A stretch of DNA of 64,000 nt from CAHJXG01 sp965277495 (GTDB lineage Bacteria; Pseudomonadota; Alphaproteobacteria; Acetobacterales; Acetobacteraceae): NCBI GenBank assembly GCA_965277495.1, contig OZ255824.1, positions 558,001 to 622,000 on the forward strand. Reading direction: 5' to 3'. This document shows, piece after piece, positions 24,480 through 32,653 of this stretch. The notes below the pieces were generated by a model. The model saw only the letters and a list, made by a program, of their open reading frames with translations. It had not been told where the DNA came from and searched no databases. The position numbers and the translations under genes are program-made. Numbering within the stretch: position 1 is the stretch's first letter; each line of letters opens with the position of its first letter.

Positions 24480-25958
24480 ATGAGCAAGCGAGCGGGCGAA
24501 GCGCCAACAGCGGACGGCGGCAAGCGCCCGGTTATTTTGTGGTTTCGCCAAGACTTGCGGCTGCAGGATCATGCGGCGCTCGAGGCCGCAATGGCCGGCG
24601 GACGCGCAATCGTGCCGGTTTATGTGCTGGACGACGCGAGCGCCGGCCCATGGGCAGTGGGCGGTGCGGCGCGCTGGTGGCTGCATCACAGCCTCGCCTC
24701 GTTGGCTGCCAGCCTTGAGGCACGCGGCTCCGCCCTCGTCCTGCGCCGCGGCCCGGCCGCCGAAGTCATCCCGGCGCTGGCGCAGGAAACCGGCGCCATC
24801 GAGGTCCATGCCGGCACAATGCATGAACCCTGGGCGCGCCAGGCCGACGCGGCCACCGCGGCGGTGCTGCGGCAGAACGGCGCAGACCTGCTGCTGCATC
24901 GCACTGCGACGCTGTTCAACCTGGATGCCATCCGCACCAAGACGGGCGGCGTTTATGGCGTTTACACGCCGTTCGCAAAAACCTGCCGCGCGGTGGGCAA
25001 GCCGCATGCGCCGACCCCGGCGCCGGACCGCATTCCCTGCCCGGCCCTGCCCCGGTCGGACCGGCTCGCCGACTGGGCCTTGCTGCCGACCCGTCCCGAC
25101 TGGGCCGGCGGGTTCCGCGAGACTTGGCAGGTTGGCGAGGCCGCCGCGCACGGCAGGCTGACCGCATTTCTGGAGAAAGCGGTGCACGGCTATGACATCG
25201 GCCGCAACCTGCCGGGCCAGCCGGGCACCAGCATGATCTCCCCGCATCTGCACTGGGGCGAGCTGTCGCCGGACCAGGTCTGGGCCACCGCGCAACTGGC
25301 GTCGCAGGCGACCGGCAAGGGCCTGGAGGTCTTCCTGGGCGAGATCCTGTGGCGGGAGTTCTCGGCCTATTTGCTGTGGCACAACCCGCATATGCCGGAG
25401 CAGCCGCTGCGTCCGGATTTCGCCCGGCTTGCGGTGCGCCATGACGACGCCGGGTTGCGGGCGTGGCAGCGCGGCCAGACCGGCATCCCCATCGTCGACG
25501 CCGGCATGCGGCAGTTGTGGCGCCTCGGCTGGATGCACAACCGCGTCCGCATGATCGCGGCGTCGTTCCTGGTGAAGCAACTGCTGTTGCCCTGGCAGGC
25601 GGGGACGGCGTATTTCTGGGACACGCTGGTCGACGCGGACCTGGCCAGCAACTCCGCAAGCTGGCAATGGATCGCCGGCTGCGGCATCGACAGCCAGCCG
25701 TTCTTCCGCGTGTTCAATCCGGTCAGCCAGGGCGAGAAGTTCGACCCGGACGGCGCCTATGTCCGCATGTGGGTGCCGGAACTGGCGCAGATGCCGGCCA
25801 AGTACCTGCATGCACCCTGGACCGCGCCGGACGCCGTACTGGCCAAGGCCGGCGTCGAGCTGGGCCGCACTTATCCGGTCGCACTTGTCGATTTGCCCGA
25901 GGCCCGGCGGCGCGCGCTCGACGCCTATCGCGCTACCGTCCGGCGCGCCGCCGCGTGA
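24480..25958 (+). CDS. phrB: Deoxyribodipyrimidine photolyase (class I CPD)
   Basis: Light-driven repair of cyclobutane pyrimidine dimers, 492 residues. The N-terminal antenna domain begins PVILWFRQDLRLQDHAALEAA; the FAD domain has GTSMISPHLHWGELSP, FLGEILWREFSAYLL, MRQLWRLGWMHNRVRM and NSASWQWIAGCGIDSQPFFR, with the electron-transfer Trp residues. GGAG (24470-24473) six bases before the ATG at 24480 decides the start over an upstream GTG (24462) and ATG (24468). It overlaps the next gene by four bases (GTGA). Confidence 0.93.
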   Translation: MSKRAGEAPTADGGKRPVILWFRQDLRLQDHAALEAAMAGGRAIVPVYVLDDASAGPWAVGGAARWWLHHSLASLAASLEARGSALVLRRGPAAEVIPALAQETGAIEVHAGTMHEPWARQADAATAAVLRQNGADLLLHRTATLFNLDAIRTKTGGVYGVYTPFAKTCRAVGKPHAPTPAPDRIPCPALPRSDRLADWALLPTRPDWAGGFRETWQVGEAAAHGRLTAFLEKAVHGYDIGRNLPGQPGTSMISPHLHWGELSPDQVWATAQLASQATGKGLEVFLGEILWREFSAYLLWHNPHMPEQPLRPDFARLAVRHDDAGLRAWQRGQTGIPIVDAGMRQLWRLGWMHNRVRMIAASFLVKQLLLPWQAGTAYFWDTLVDADLASNSASWQWIAGCGIDSQPFFRVFNPVSQGEKFDPDGAYVRMWVPELAQMPAKYLHAPWTAPDAVLAKAGVELGRTYPVALVDLPEARRRALDAYRATVRRAAA

Positions 25959-26632
25959 TCCCGGCGGGCGTGCCGCTGCGCGTGGTCGGCGACGTGCACG
26001 GGGACATACGCGCCTTCACCGCGGCCACGGCGACGGACCGGTTCGTCGTGCAGCTTGGCGACCTCAGCGACCATGGGCCGGACAGCGCCGGCGTGCTGCG
26101 CACCATGTTCAGGCTGATGGACCAGAAGCGCGGGCTGTTCATCCTCGGCAACCATGACCGCAAGCTCGGACGCGCCTTGGCCGGGCAAGCGGTGCGGATG
26201 GACGCCGCGCTACAGTCGACGCTGGCGCAATTGGACGACAGCCTGCGCGAGCGTGCGCTGCGGGAGATCGCCAACGCCCCGGCCTGGCTGTCGCACGGCG
26301 ACATCGCCTTCGTGCATGGCGGTTTCCATCCGGCGATGCTGAGCGAACCGCCGCCGCCGCCGCTGGGCCGGGTGGACCCGCTGCTGTCCCGCGCGCTGTT
26401 TGGCGAGACGACGGGCCGCATGCAGCCGGACGGCTATCCCGAGCGCGTGCTGCGCTGGGTGGACCGCATTCCCGCGGGCCTAACGGTGTATTGCGGCCAT
26501 GACCAACGCAGCACGGACGGACGCCCGTATCGGCGGACGGGGGCGTCGGGGGGGCTGGCGATCTTCCTCGACACCGGGGCCGGCAAGGGTGGGCATTTGT
26601 CGTGGATCGATCTGCCGGGGGGCGCTGGCTAG
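25955..26632 (+). CDS. Metallophosphoesterase (PP2A/diadenosine-tetraphosphatase-like)
   Basis: 225 residues, GTG start overlapping the photolyase stop. The phosphoesterase signature is complete: GDVHGD near residue 12, GDLSDHG near 34, GNHDRK near 65, FVHGGFHP near 125 and a late GHDQR. Relatives include serine/threonine phosphatases and symmetrical Ap4A hydrolases; the substrate is open. Co-translation with a photolyase suggests a stress or DNA damage context, which is inference. It meets the convergent FeS photolyase gene with a four-base overlap. Confidence 0.8.
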   Translation: MIPAGVPLRVVGDVHGDIRAFTAATATDRFVVQLGDLSDHGPDSAGVLRTMFRLMDQKRGLFILGNHDRKLGRALAGQAVRMDAALQSTLAQLDDSLRERALREIANAPAWLSHGDIAFVHGGFHPAMLSEPPPPPLGRVDPLLSRALFGETTGRMQPDGYPERVLRWVDRIPAGLTVYCGHDQRSTDGRPYRRTGASGGLAIFLDTGAGKGGHLSWIDLPGGAG

Positions 26633-28185
26633 ACCGCCTCCCCCGCATCCATCGCCGCCAAGAATCTGCCCGCCTGCTCCCGGATCGCCGCCACCCGCGC
26701 CGGGTCCATCTTCGCCAGCGTCCGCACCGGCATCGCCATGCGCGGGTTCTGGCCGAACCGCTCGGAATGGCGGGCGATGAAGTCCCAATACAGCGCGTTG
26801 AACGGGCAGGCGCCCTCTCCCACGCTCAGCTTCACGTCGTAGGAGCACTTGCGGCAATAGTCGCTCATCCGGTTGATGTATGCGCCCGACGAAGCATAGG
26901 GCTTCGACCCCATGATCCCGCCATCGGCATGCAGGGCCATGCCGCGCACGTTCGGCATCTCGACCCACTGGTAGGCGTCGGCATAGACGATCAGGTACCA
27001 CTCATCCACCTCGTCCGGATGCAGCCCGGCCAGTAGCGCAAAATTGCCGGTGATCATCAGGCGCTGGATGTGGTGGGCGTAGGCATGACGCCGGGTGTCG
27101 CCGATCGCCTGGTGCAGGCAGTTCATCCGGGTGTCGGCCGTCCAATAGAACGCCGGCAGGCCGCGCGTGGCGCCCAGGCTGTTCAGTTGCCCGTATTCCG
27201 GCATTTTCAGCCAATACACCCCGCGCACGAACTCCCGCCAGCCCAGGATCTGCCGCACGAATCCCTCGACCGCGTTGAGCGGTGCCAGCCCAGCGCGCCA
27301 CGCGGCCTCCGCGGCCTGGCACGCTTCCAGCGGGGTCAGCAGCCCGGTGTTCAGCGAGGTGGAGATCAGCGCGTGGTACATCGCGCTCTCCCCGGTCTTC
27401 ATGGTGTCCTGCCAGTCGCCGAACAGCGGCAGCCGGTTGGTCACGAAATCCGCCAGTGCCAGGGCCGCATCCCGGTGCGTGACCGGCAGGGCGAAGCCGT
27501 CCACATCGCCGAAATGGCTCGGGAAATGCCGGGCCACGAGCGCCATAACCTCCAGCGTGATCTCGTCGGGGTCGAACCGCGGCACCGGCGGCGGGGCGAT
27601 GGTCTTCGGCAGCGGCTTGCGGTTGTCGGGATCGTAGTTCCACTGGCCGCCCGCCGGCGCGCCGTCGTCCATCAGGATGCCGTAACGGCGCCGCATGTCG
27701 CGATAGAAGAACTCCATGCGGAACGCCCCGCGCCCGCGCGCCCAGGCACGGAATTCCTGGATGCGGCACAGGAACCGGTCGTCGTCGCGTATGTCGGTCT
27801 CGATCCCCGACGCCTCGTGCCAATGGCGCATGTCCTCGGCCAGCCGCCACTCGCCGGCCTCGGTTGCGACGACGGCCGCGGGCTGGTGGCGCTCGACGGC
27901 GCGCAGCATCTCGCCGCGCAAGCTGCCGGTGTTGGCGGGGTCGTCGAGCCGGATATAGTCGACCTCAATGCCACGCGCCTGCAGCGCCCGGGCGAAATGC
28001 CGCATGGCCGACAGCACGAGCACGATCTTCTTCGGATGGTGCTTCACGTAGGTGCACTCGCCCATGACCTCGGCCATCAGCACGGTGTCCTGCGCGGGAT
28101 CGAGGCCGCGCAGCGCGCTCAGCCCGGCGCTGCACTGGTCGCCGAGGACGATGCGCAACGTGCCCCCTGCCTGTGCGCCCGGCAT
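26629..28185 (-). CDS. Cryptochrome/photolyase with iron-sulfur cluster, prokaryotic (6-4) type
   Basis: 518-residue FeS-BCP family protein (bacterial cryptochromes and prokaryotic (6-4) photolyases). The N-terminal domain starts RIVLGDQCS with KIVLVLSAMRHFA. Four cluster Cys appear in the C-terminal half: MNCLHQ, YCRKC (two) and GACPFNALYWDF. FAD-region motifs include GWREFVRGVYW, HHIQRLMITGNFALL and YQWVEMPNVRGM. It repairs (6-4) photoproducts in characterised members. The start overlaps the SDR gene stop by one base, pointing to coupled expression. Confidence 0.92.
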   Translation of the reverse strand: MPGAQAGGTLRIVLGDQCSAGLSALRGLDPAQDTVLMAEVMGECTYVKHHPKKIVLVLSAMRHFARALQARGIEVDYIRLDDPANTGSLRGEMLRAVERHQPAAVVATEAGEWRLAEDMRHWHEASGIETDIRDDDRFLCRIQEFRAWARGRGAFRMEFFYRDMRRRYGILMDDGAPAGGQWNYDPDNRKPLPKTIAPPPVPRFDPDEITLEVMALVARHFPSHFGDVDGFALPVTHRDAALALADFVTNRLPLFGDWQDTMKTGESAMYHALISTSLNTGLLTPLEACQAAEAAWRAGLAPLNAVEGFVRQILGWREFVRGVYWLKMPEYGQLNSLGATRGLPAFYWTADTRMNCLHQAIGDTRRHAYAHHIQRLMITGNFALLAGLHPDEVDEWYLIVYADAYQWVEMPNVRGMALHADGGIMGSKPYASSGAYINRMSDYCRKCSYDVKLSVGEGACPFNALYWDFIARHSERFGQNPRMAMPVRTLAKMDPARVAAIREQAGRFLAAMDAGEAV

Positions 28186-28919
28186 CAGCCCTTGACCCGC
28201 ACGCTGGACCGGCCCCCGTCGACGGCGAACACCTGGCCGGTGATCCAGGCGGCTTCGTCCGACAGCAGGAACGCCGCCAGCGCCCCGGCGTCATCGCCCT
28301 CGCCCAACCGCGGGATCGGGTGCATCGCCGCGATCGCCTTTGCCATCGCCTCGTTGCCGATGATCGGCTGCGCGATGCCGGATTGCGTCAGGCTGGGGGC
28401 GATGCAGTTCACCCGGACCTGCGGCGCGAGCTCTGCGGCGAGCGCCATGGCCAGGCCCTCGACGGCCCCCTTGGCGGCGGAAACGACCGCATGGTTGGTG
28501 AAGCCGGAGCGGACGGCGATGGTGCTGAACAGGACGATACCGCTGCTGGGGCCGCTGCCGGAGCTGGCTTTCAGCGCGTCCGCCGCGGCGGCCACGGCGA
28601 GCGCCGCGCCAACGGCGTTGAGCCGGAACGCGCCGACGAAATCCTCCGTCGTTGCCCGGCGCAATGGCCGCAGCAGGATCGAACCGACGCAATAGGCGAG
28701 GCCGCCGATGCTGGGACCAGCCTGCTGCACCGCCGCCGCCAGCGCCGCGTCGTCCAATGCGTCGGCTACCGCGTAGGTCCCGCCGAGCTCGTCCGCCAGC
28801 GCCGCGACCCGGGCAGCGTCGCGGCCCACCAGATGGACCGCCTGGCCGCGCGCCGCCACCCGCCGCGCGATGGCGGAGCCGATCGCCCCCGCGCCCACGA
28901 TCACCACCGGCCCCGCCAT
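28185..28919 (-). CDS. SDR family protein lacking the catalytic tyrosine
   Basis: 244-residue Rossmann-fold short-chain dehydrogenase/reductase. The N-terminus VVIVGAGAIGSAIARRVA binds the dinucleotide, and the C-terminal GQVFAVDGGRSSV is typical. In the catalytic YxxxK position the sequence reads VSAAK (within NHAVVSAAKGAVEG), so Tyr is replaced by Val while Lys is kept; the catalytic Ser region is FSTIAVRSGF. It may be inactive as a dehydrogenase or use another mechanism. It lies upstream of, and overlaps, the FeS photolyase gene. Confidence 0.85.
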   Translation of the reverse strand: MAGPVVIVGAGAIGSAIARRVAARGQAVHLVGRDAARVAALADELGGTYAVADALDDAALAAAVQQAGPSIGGLAYCVGSILLRPLRRATTEDFVGAFRLNAVGAALAVAAAADALKASSGSGPSSGIVLFSTIAVRSGFTNHAVVSAAKGAVEGLAMALAAELAPQVRVNCIAPSLTQSGIAQPIIGNEAMAKAIAAMHPIPRLGEGDDAGALAAFLLSDEAAWITGQVFAVDGGRSSVRVKG

Positions 28920-29053
28920 GCCCACTCCATTAATGCTTCGTAGCGACAATGGCGCCGAAGCGGCGGGGCACAACCCTGCGGCGGCGCCGGACGGCTCGCT
29001 TCGGCCCCACCTGTATGCTTGCGAGCCGCGCCAGGTGCGGGCACTCTCTATCC

Positions 29054-29584
29054 ATGCGGCAACTCCTCTTGCTCCGGCACGCCAAATCCTCGTGGGATGA
29101 ACGCGACACTCCCGACCATGACCGTCCGCTCAACCGGCGCGGGCAGCAGGCGGCGGCGGCCATGCGCACCGCCATGGAGGGGCTGGGCCTGGCGCCCGAC
29201 GTCGTGCTGGTGTCGACCTCCCGGCGCACGCTGCAAACACTCGAGTCGCTGGAGCCCTGGGCCGAAACGCCCGTCGTGGACCATCTCAGCGCGCTGTACC
29301 TGGCCTCTGCGCCGGCGATCCTGACGGCAATCCAGGAAGTCGGCGCGATGGCGCGCAGCGTGCTGGTGGTCGGCCACAACCCCGGCCTGCACGACCTCGC
29401 AATGCTGCTGGTCGGCGCGCAGGCGGCGTCGTTCGACAACGCCGATATACGTCGACTGTCCGAGGGCTTTCCGTCCTGCGCCTTGGCGGAATTCACCATA
29501 ACCGGCCCATGGCAGGAACTGCATGAGGGTGGCGGCCGGCTGACCCGGTTCCTCGTCCCGCGCGACCTGCCGGGCGGAGGCTAA
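29054..29584 (+). CDS. SixA-type histidine phosphatase
   Basis: 176-residue histidine phosphatase superfamily member. The RHG-type motif is LLLRHAKSSWDE at residues 5-16 and the second catalytic His lies in VVGHNPGLHD near 117. SixA in E. coli dephosphorylates phosphohistidine on PTS/ArcB-type proteins; the target here is unknown. The shorter form from the ATG at 29054 is chosen because it starts right at the motif as in relatives. The CYTH-CHAD gene follows after 11 bases. Confidence 0.87.
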   Translation: MRQLLLLRHAKSSWDERDTPDHDRPLNRRGQQAAAAMRTAMEGLGLAPDVVLVSTSRRTLQTLESLEPWAETPVVDHLSALYLASAPAILTAIQEVGAMARSVLVVGHNPGLHDLAMLLVGAQAASFDNADIRRLSEGFPSCALAEFTITGPWQELHEGGGRLTRFLVPRDLPGGG

Positions 29585-29595
29585 AAATCGAGGCA

Positions 29596-31092
29596 ATGCC
29601 CGACGCCGCCTTGGAATTCACGCTAAATCCGGACGACCTCGCCAAGCTTATAAAAACCCCGTCAATTACCCGCATCGACCGGGCCACCTCCGTCACCATT
29701 CTTTGGCACGACACGCCGGACGGCGCATTGGCGGCGCGGGCGCTTTCGTTGGCGGAACAGCGCGGGCGATGGCGGCTGGAAGCGCTGCACCCATCGCACG
29801 GGCACCCGTGGCCGCCCGGCAGCCCGCCGCCGCTGCTTGCCGAGAGCGACAGCCCCGCCGGCCTGCATCACGCACTGCCGAATGGTCTGGCGCCGGTCGC
29901 AGCATTGCGCGGTCGGCGCATGGAGTTCGCGATGCAGCCGCAAGGCTCGCCGTTCAACTCCGGCGGCATGGACGGCGAAACCGGTGCGCCGGGCGAGCCG
30001 GTGCGGCTCACGGTGCTGAACGGGCATCTGCGTGGCGTCGCTGCCGAGCAGCCAACCTGCCGCCTGACCCTGCACGGCGACGCTGCGCTGCTCAAGCCGC
30101 TCGCATTGGAACTCGCCGGGACCATCCGGCTGTCAGTGCCGCGGTCCGGGCTGGCAGCGGCGGCAGCCGCAGTTGCACGCGGTGCCGCGCCTGCGCCCCG
30201 CCATGAGGGGCCGCCCACGACCACGCCGGGGCTGCCTCTCAGCGACAATGTCGCCGTGCTGATCGGGCAACTTTTGGACACGATGCTGCATTGGGCGGCT
30301 GGCGCCGGCGCGGGCGTCACCCCGGTGCCGGTGCACCAGATGCGTGTCGCGACCCGCCGGCTCCGCTCGGCGCTGAATGTCTTGAAACACGTCGCGGCGT
30401 TTCCCGATCTCGTGCCGCTCAGCGCGGCATTGCGCGACACGGCCGCCCGGCTCGGCGCCGCCCGCGATTGGGACGTGTTCCTGGACGGCACCGCAAAACG
30501 CATCGCGGGGGCGTTCCCGGACGAGCCCCGGGTGCGCGCCCTGCTCTCGGCGGCCCGGCGGCGGCGTCATGCGGCCTATACCGAGCTGCGCGCCCATTTG
30601 ACCGGCCGGGCGTTCCGCGAAATGGAAGTCGGTCTGGCCTGCGCATCGGGACTGCGTCCGTGGGACAACGAGGCCACGCCCGACCCACGCCTGCGGCAGG
30701 ACACGGCGGTGTTTGCCAGCATGGCGCTCGAGCATCAGATCAAGCGTGTGCGCCGCGCCGGGCGCGGGCTGTCGGATTTGCCCATCGAGGCGATGCATGA
30801 GTTGCGGAAGGACTGCAAGCGGCTTCGCTACACCGCGGAGTTCTTCCTGCCGCTGTATCCGGCAAAGCCTGCCCGCCGCTTCATAAAACAGTTGGCCGCG
30901 CTGCAGGAGGAACTGGGCGCGCTGAACGATGGCGCGGTGGCCGGCGGGCTGATGGCGCATCTCGGACGGTCGGAGCGCAGCTATGCGGCCGGACTGGTCG
31001 AAGGCTTCGTCGCGGCCGGCGCCCAGGCGTCGCGGGCGCAGATTGCCCGAGCTTGGAAGCGGTTCCGTGGGACGCCGACGTTCTGGTCCTAA
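29596..31092 (+). CDS. CYTH-CHAD domain protein (degenerate CYTH)
   Basis: 498 residues. The N-terminal 200 residues have the CYTH layout (LEFTLNPDDLAKL ... ITRIDRATSVTILWHDTPDGAL) but the opening ExExK-type metal motif is reduced to a single Glu, so triphosphatase activity is doubtful. From about residue 215 a CHAD domain follows: HQMRVATRRLRSALNV, RDWDVFL, MHELRKDCKRLRYTAEFF and the late LNDGAVAGG. CHAD domains bind inorganic polyphosphate. Adjacent SixA gives a weak phosphate theme. Confidence 0.85.
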   Translation: MPDAALEFTLNPDDLAKLIKTPSITRIDRATSVTILWHDTPDGALAARALSLAEQRGRWRLEALHPSHGHPWPPGSPPPLLAESDSPAGLHHALPNGLAPVAALRGRRMEFAMQPQGSPFNSGGMDGETGAPGEPVRLTVLNGHLRGVAAEQPTCRLTLHGDAALLKPLALELAGTIRLSVPRSGLAAAAAAVARGAAPAPRHEGPPTTTPGLPLSDNVAVLIGQLLDTMLHWAAGAGAGVTPVPVHQMRVATRRLRSALNVLKHVAAFPDLVPLSAALRDTAARLGAARDWDVFLDGTAKRIAGAFPDEPRVRALLSAARRRRHAAYTELRAHLTGRAFREMEVGLACASGLRPWDNEATPDPRLRQDTAVFASMALEHQIKRVRRAGRGLSDLPIEAMHELRKDCKRLRYTAEFFLPLYPAKPARRFIKQLAALQEELGALNDGAVAGGLMAHLGRSERSYAAGLVEGFVAAGAQASRAQIARAWKRFRGTPTFWS

Positions 31093-31174
31093 GACACACG
31101 CAAACGTCATTAATTGACGCGGTGCAATCCGAACTGCGGACGCTGGCCAACTTGGAATTGCGGGGGCGCCGCGC

Positions 31175-31202
31175 TTGGGCACTGAGTCACGTATTGTACA
31201 AT
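31175..31202 (+). promoter_or_regulatory. Candidate promoter now separated from gltA by the IS
   Basis: TTGGGC (31175-31180), a 16-base spacer and TACAAT (31197-31202) form a plausible sigma70-type promoter on the plus strand, 42 bp before the IS left end. The next plus-strand gene outside the IS is gltA at 32654. Without the IS and one target copy the promoter would lie about 150 bp upstream of the gltA start. Confidence 0.45.
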
Positions 31203-31233
31203 AGCGCACATTTTTTATGCTGCAATTGCGAAG

Positions 31234-31243
31234 GTTGCGTCCC
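31234..31243 (+). repeat. Target site duplication, left copy
   Basis: GTTGCGTCCC lies directly outside the left inverted repeat of the IS and is repeated exactly at 32538-32547. A 10-bp duplication is within the range known for ISAs1-family elements and shows a clean insertion event. Confidence 0.9.
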
Positions 31244-31328
31244 CAGGGCAATCGCTTGAACGGTTCGGGGATTTTGTCGCGGTCTGAAGTCTGATTCATA
31301 GGGGACCTCTCGTTGAGGAGGTTTCCCG

Positions 31329-32514
31329 ATGTCCGGTGCATCGCTGATCGAACACTTTGCTGCGTTGGAGGACCCGCGCCAGGCCTGGAAGGTTCTGTTT
31401 CCGTTGCCGGAAGTCCTTCTGTTGGTGCTGTGCGGCACGCTGGCCGGGGCTGAGGATTTCGTGGAGATCAGGCGCTGGGGTCAGATGCACCAGGACTTCC
31501 TCCGCCGCCTGCTGCCCTACAAGGCCGGGATCCCCAGCCACGACACCCTGAACGACATCATCAACGCCATCGACGGGACGCTCTTTGCCCAGTGTTTCAC
31601 CGCCTGGGTCGAGGGCTTGCGCGAGCCAGCCCCGGCCAGCACCGCCCCCGAGATCGTCGCCATCGACGGCAAGACCTCGCGACGCACGCATGACCGCAGC
31701 AAGGACCGTGGGCCGCTGCACATGGTGTCCGCCTGGGCCAGCAGTCAGCGTCTCGTGCTCGGCCAGCAGGCGTGCGAGGCCAAGTCGAACGAGATCACCG
31801 CTATCGGCCTTCGGCCGATCCCCCGGAGGGACAGACCGCGAAGCGGTCTGAAGGCCGCTGCTGCTCGAACGCCTCGCCCTTACCGGCGCGCTCGTCACCA
31901 TCGACGCCATGGGCACCCAGACCAAGATCGCCCAAGCCATCCTCGACCGCGGCGGCGACTACCTGCTCGCGGTCAAAGACAACCAGCCCAGCCTGCACGA
32001 CGAGATCAGGCGCTACCTCGACGACCCGGCTGCTATCATTCACAGCCGCTTCGAGACGACCGACGGCGACCACGGCCGGATCGAGGTCCGCCGTCATCGG
32101 ATCAGCCACGACGTGGGCTGGCTGACCACCGCACGGCGCTTCCCAGGCGAGCCGCGCTTCCCCGGCCTGCGCGCTATCGCGGTGGTCGAGGCTGAGGTCG
32201 AGCGCAACGGCAGCACAAGTCTGGAACGGCGCTACTTCCTGTCTTCCATGCCACTCGAAGCCAAGCTGTTCGCCCACGCCGTGCGGTGCCACTGGCATGT
32301 CGAAAACCGCCTGCACTGGGTGCTCGACGTCGTGTTCCACGAGGACCTCAACCGCCTGCGATCCGGCGCCGGGCCGCAAAACATGGCCACCGTCCGGCAC
32401 ATGGCGATGAACCTCCTGCGCCGGCCAAAGGACAAACATAGCCTCAAGGTCCGCCGGAAATCCGCCGCTTGGGATACCGCCTACCTCGAAGCTCTGCTCC
32501 GGCAATCAGCGTGA
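31329..32514 (+). pseudogene. ISAs1-family transposase, frame broken by a 49-bp insertion
   Basis: The first part (31329-31805) encodes LIEHFAALEDPRQAWKV..., EIVAIDGKTSRRTHD (first catalytic Asp) and EAKSNEITAI. The frame resumes at about 31855 with LLERLALTGALVTIDAMGTQTKIAQ (second Asp) and later WHVENRLHWVLDVVFHEDL (catalytic Glu). Removing 31806-31854 restores one continuous frame of 379 codons, the normal size, so the disruption is an insertion rather than scattered decay. The start has GAGGAGG upstream. A truncated hybrid product of 288 residues could still be made. Confidence 0.9.
31806..31854. repeat. 49-bp palindromic mini-element inside the transposase
   Basis: The insert and its junctions contain two near-perfect hairpins: ATCGGCC-TTC-GGCCGAT (31803-31819) and CAGACCGC-GAA-GCGGTCTG (31832-31850), with TCCC/GGGA between them. 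The outer ends are inverted repeats too: GGCCTTC (31806-31812) and GAAGGCC (31850-31856). The boundaries are defined by restoring the transposase codons ATC-CCG. This compact multi-hairpin design resembles REP-like or Rickettsia palindromic-type elements. No second copy was noticed by eye in this window. Confidence 0.75.
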
Positions 32515-32537
32515 TCGCCCTTCAAGCGATTGCCCTG

Positions 32538-32547
32538 GTTGCGTCCC
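32538..32547 (+). repeat. Target site duplication, right copy
   Basis: GTTGCGTCCC directly follows the right inverted repeat of the IS, identical to 31234-31243. The gltA start is 106 bp further on. Confidence 0.9.
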
Positions 32548-32653
32548 GAGGCCGGTCGCCCTTATTTTGCCATGAAGCGCGGACCGGGCAGCACACCCGG
32601 ACCCGCGCAGTCGCAGGGCGGCGATCTCCGCCTGGCCAGAACGGGATGACAGC

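Larger units (their letters stand above)
31244..32537 (+). mobile_element. ISAs1-family insertion sequence
   Basis: 1294-bp element bounded by perfect 17-bp inverted repeats: CAGGGCAATCGCTTGAA at 31244-31260 and its complement at 32521-32537. It is flanked by identical 10-bp direct repeats. It contains one transposase frame, typical for ISAs1. The frame is interrupted by a 49-bp palindromic insertion (31806-31854), so this copy probably cannot move by itself. Exact flanks suggest a fairly recent insertion into the intergenic space before gltA. Confidence 0.93.

Noticed and set aside
31329..32195. A 288-codon continuous frame through the transposase start
   Set aside because: After 31805 it leaves the transposase frame because of the 49-bp insertion; the later residues are Arg/Pro-rich out-of-frame noise, so the gene is annotated as a pseudogene.
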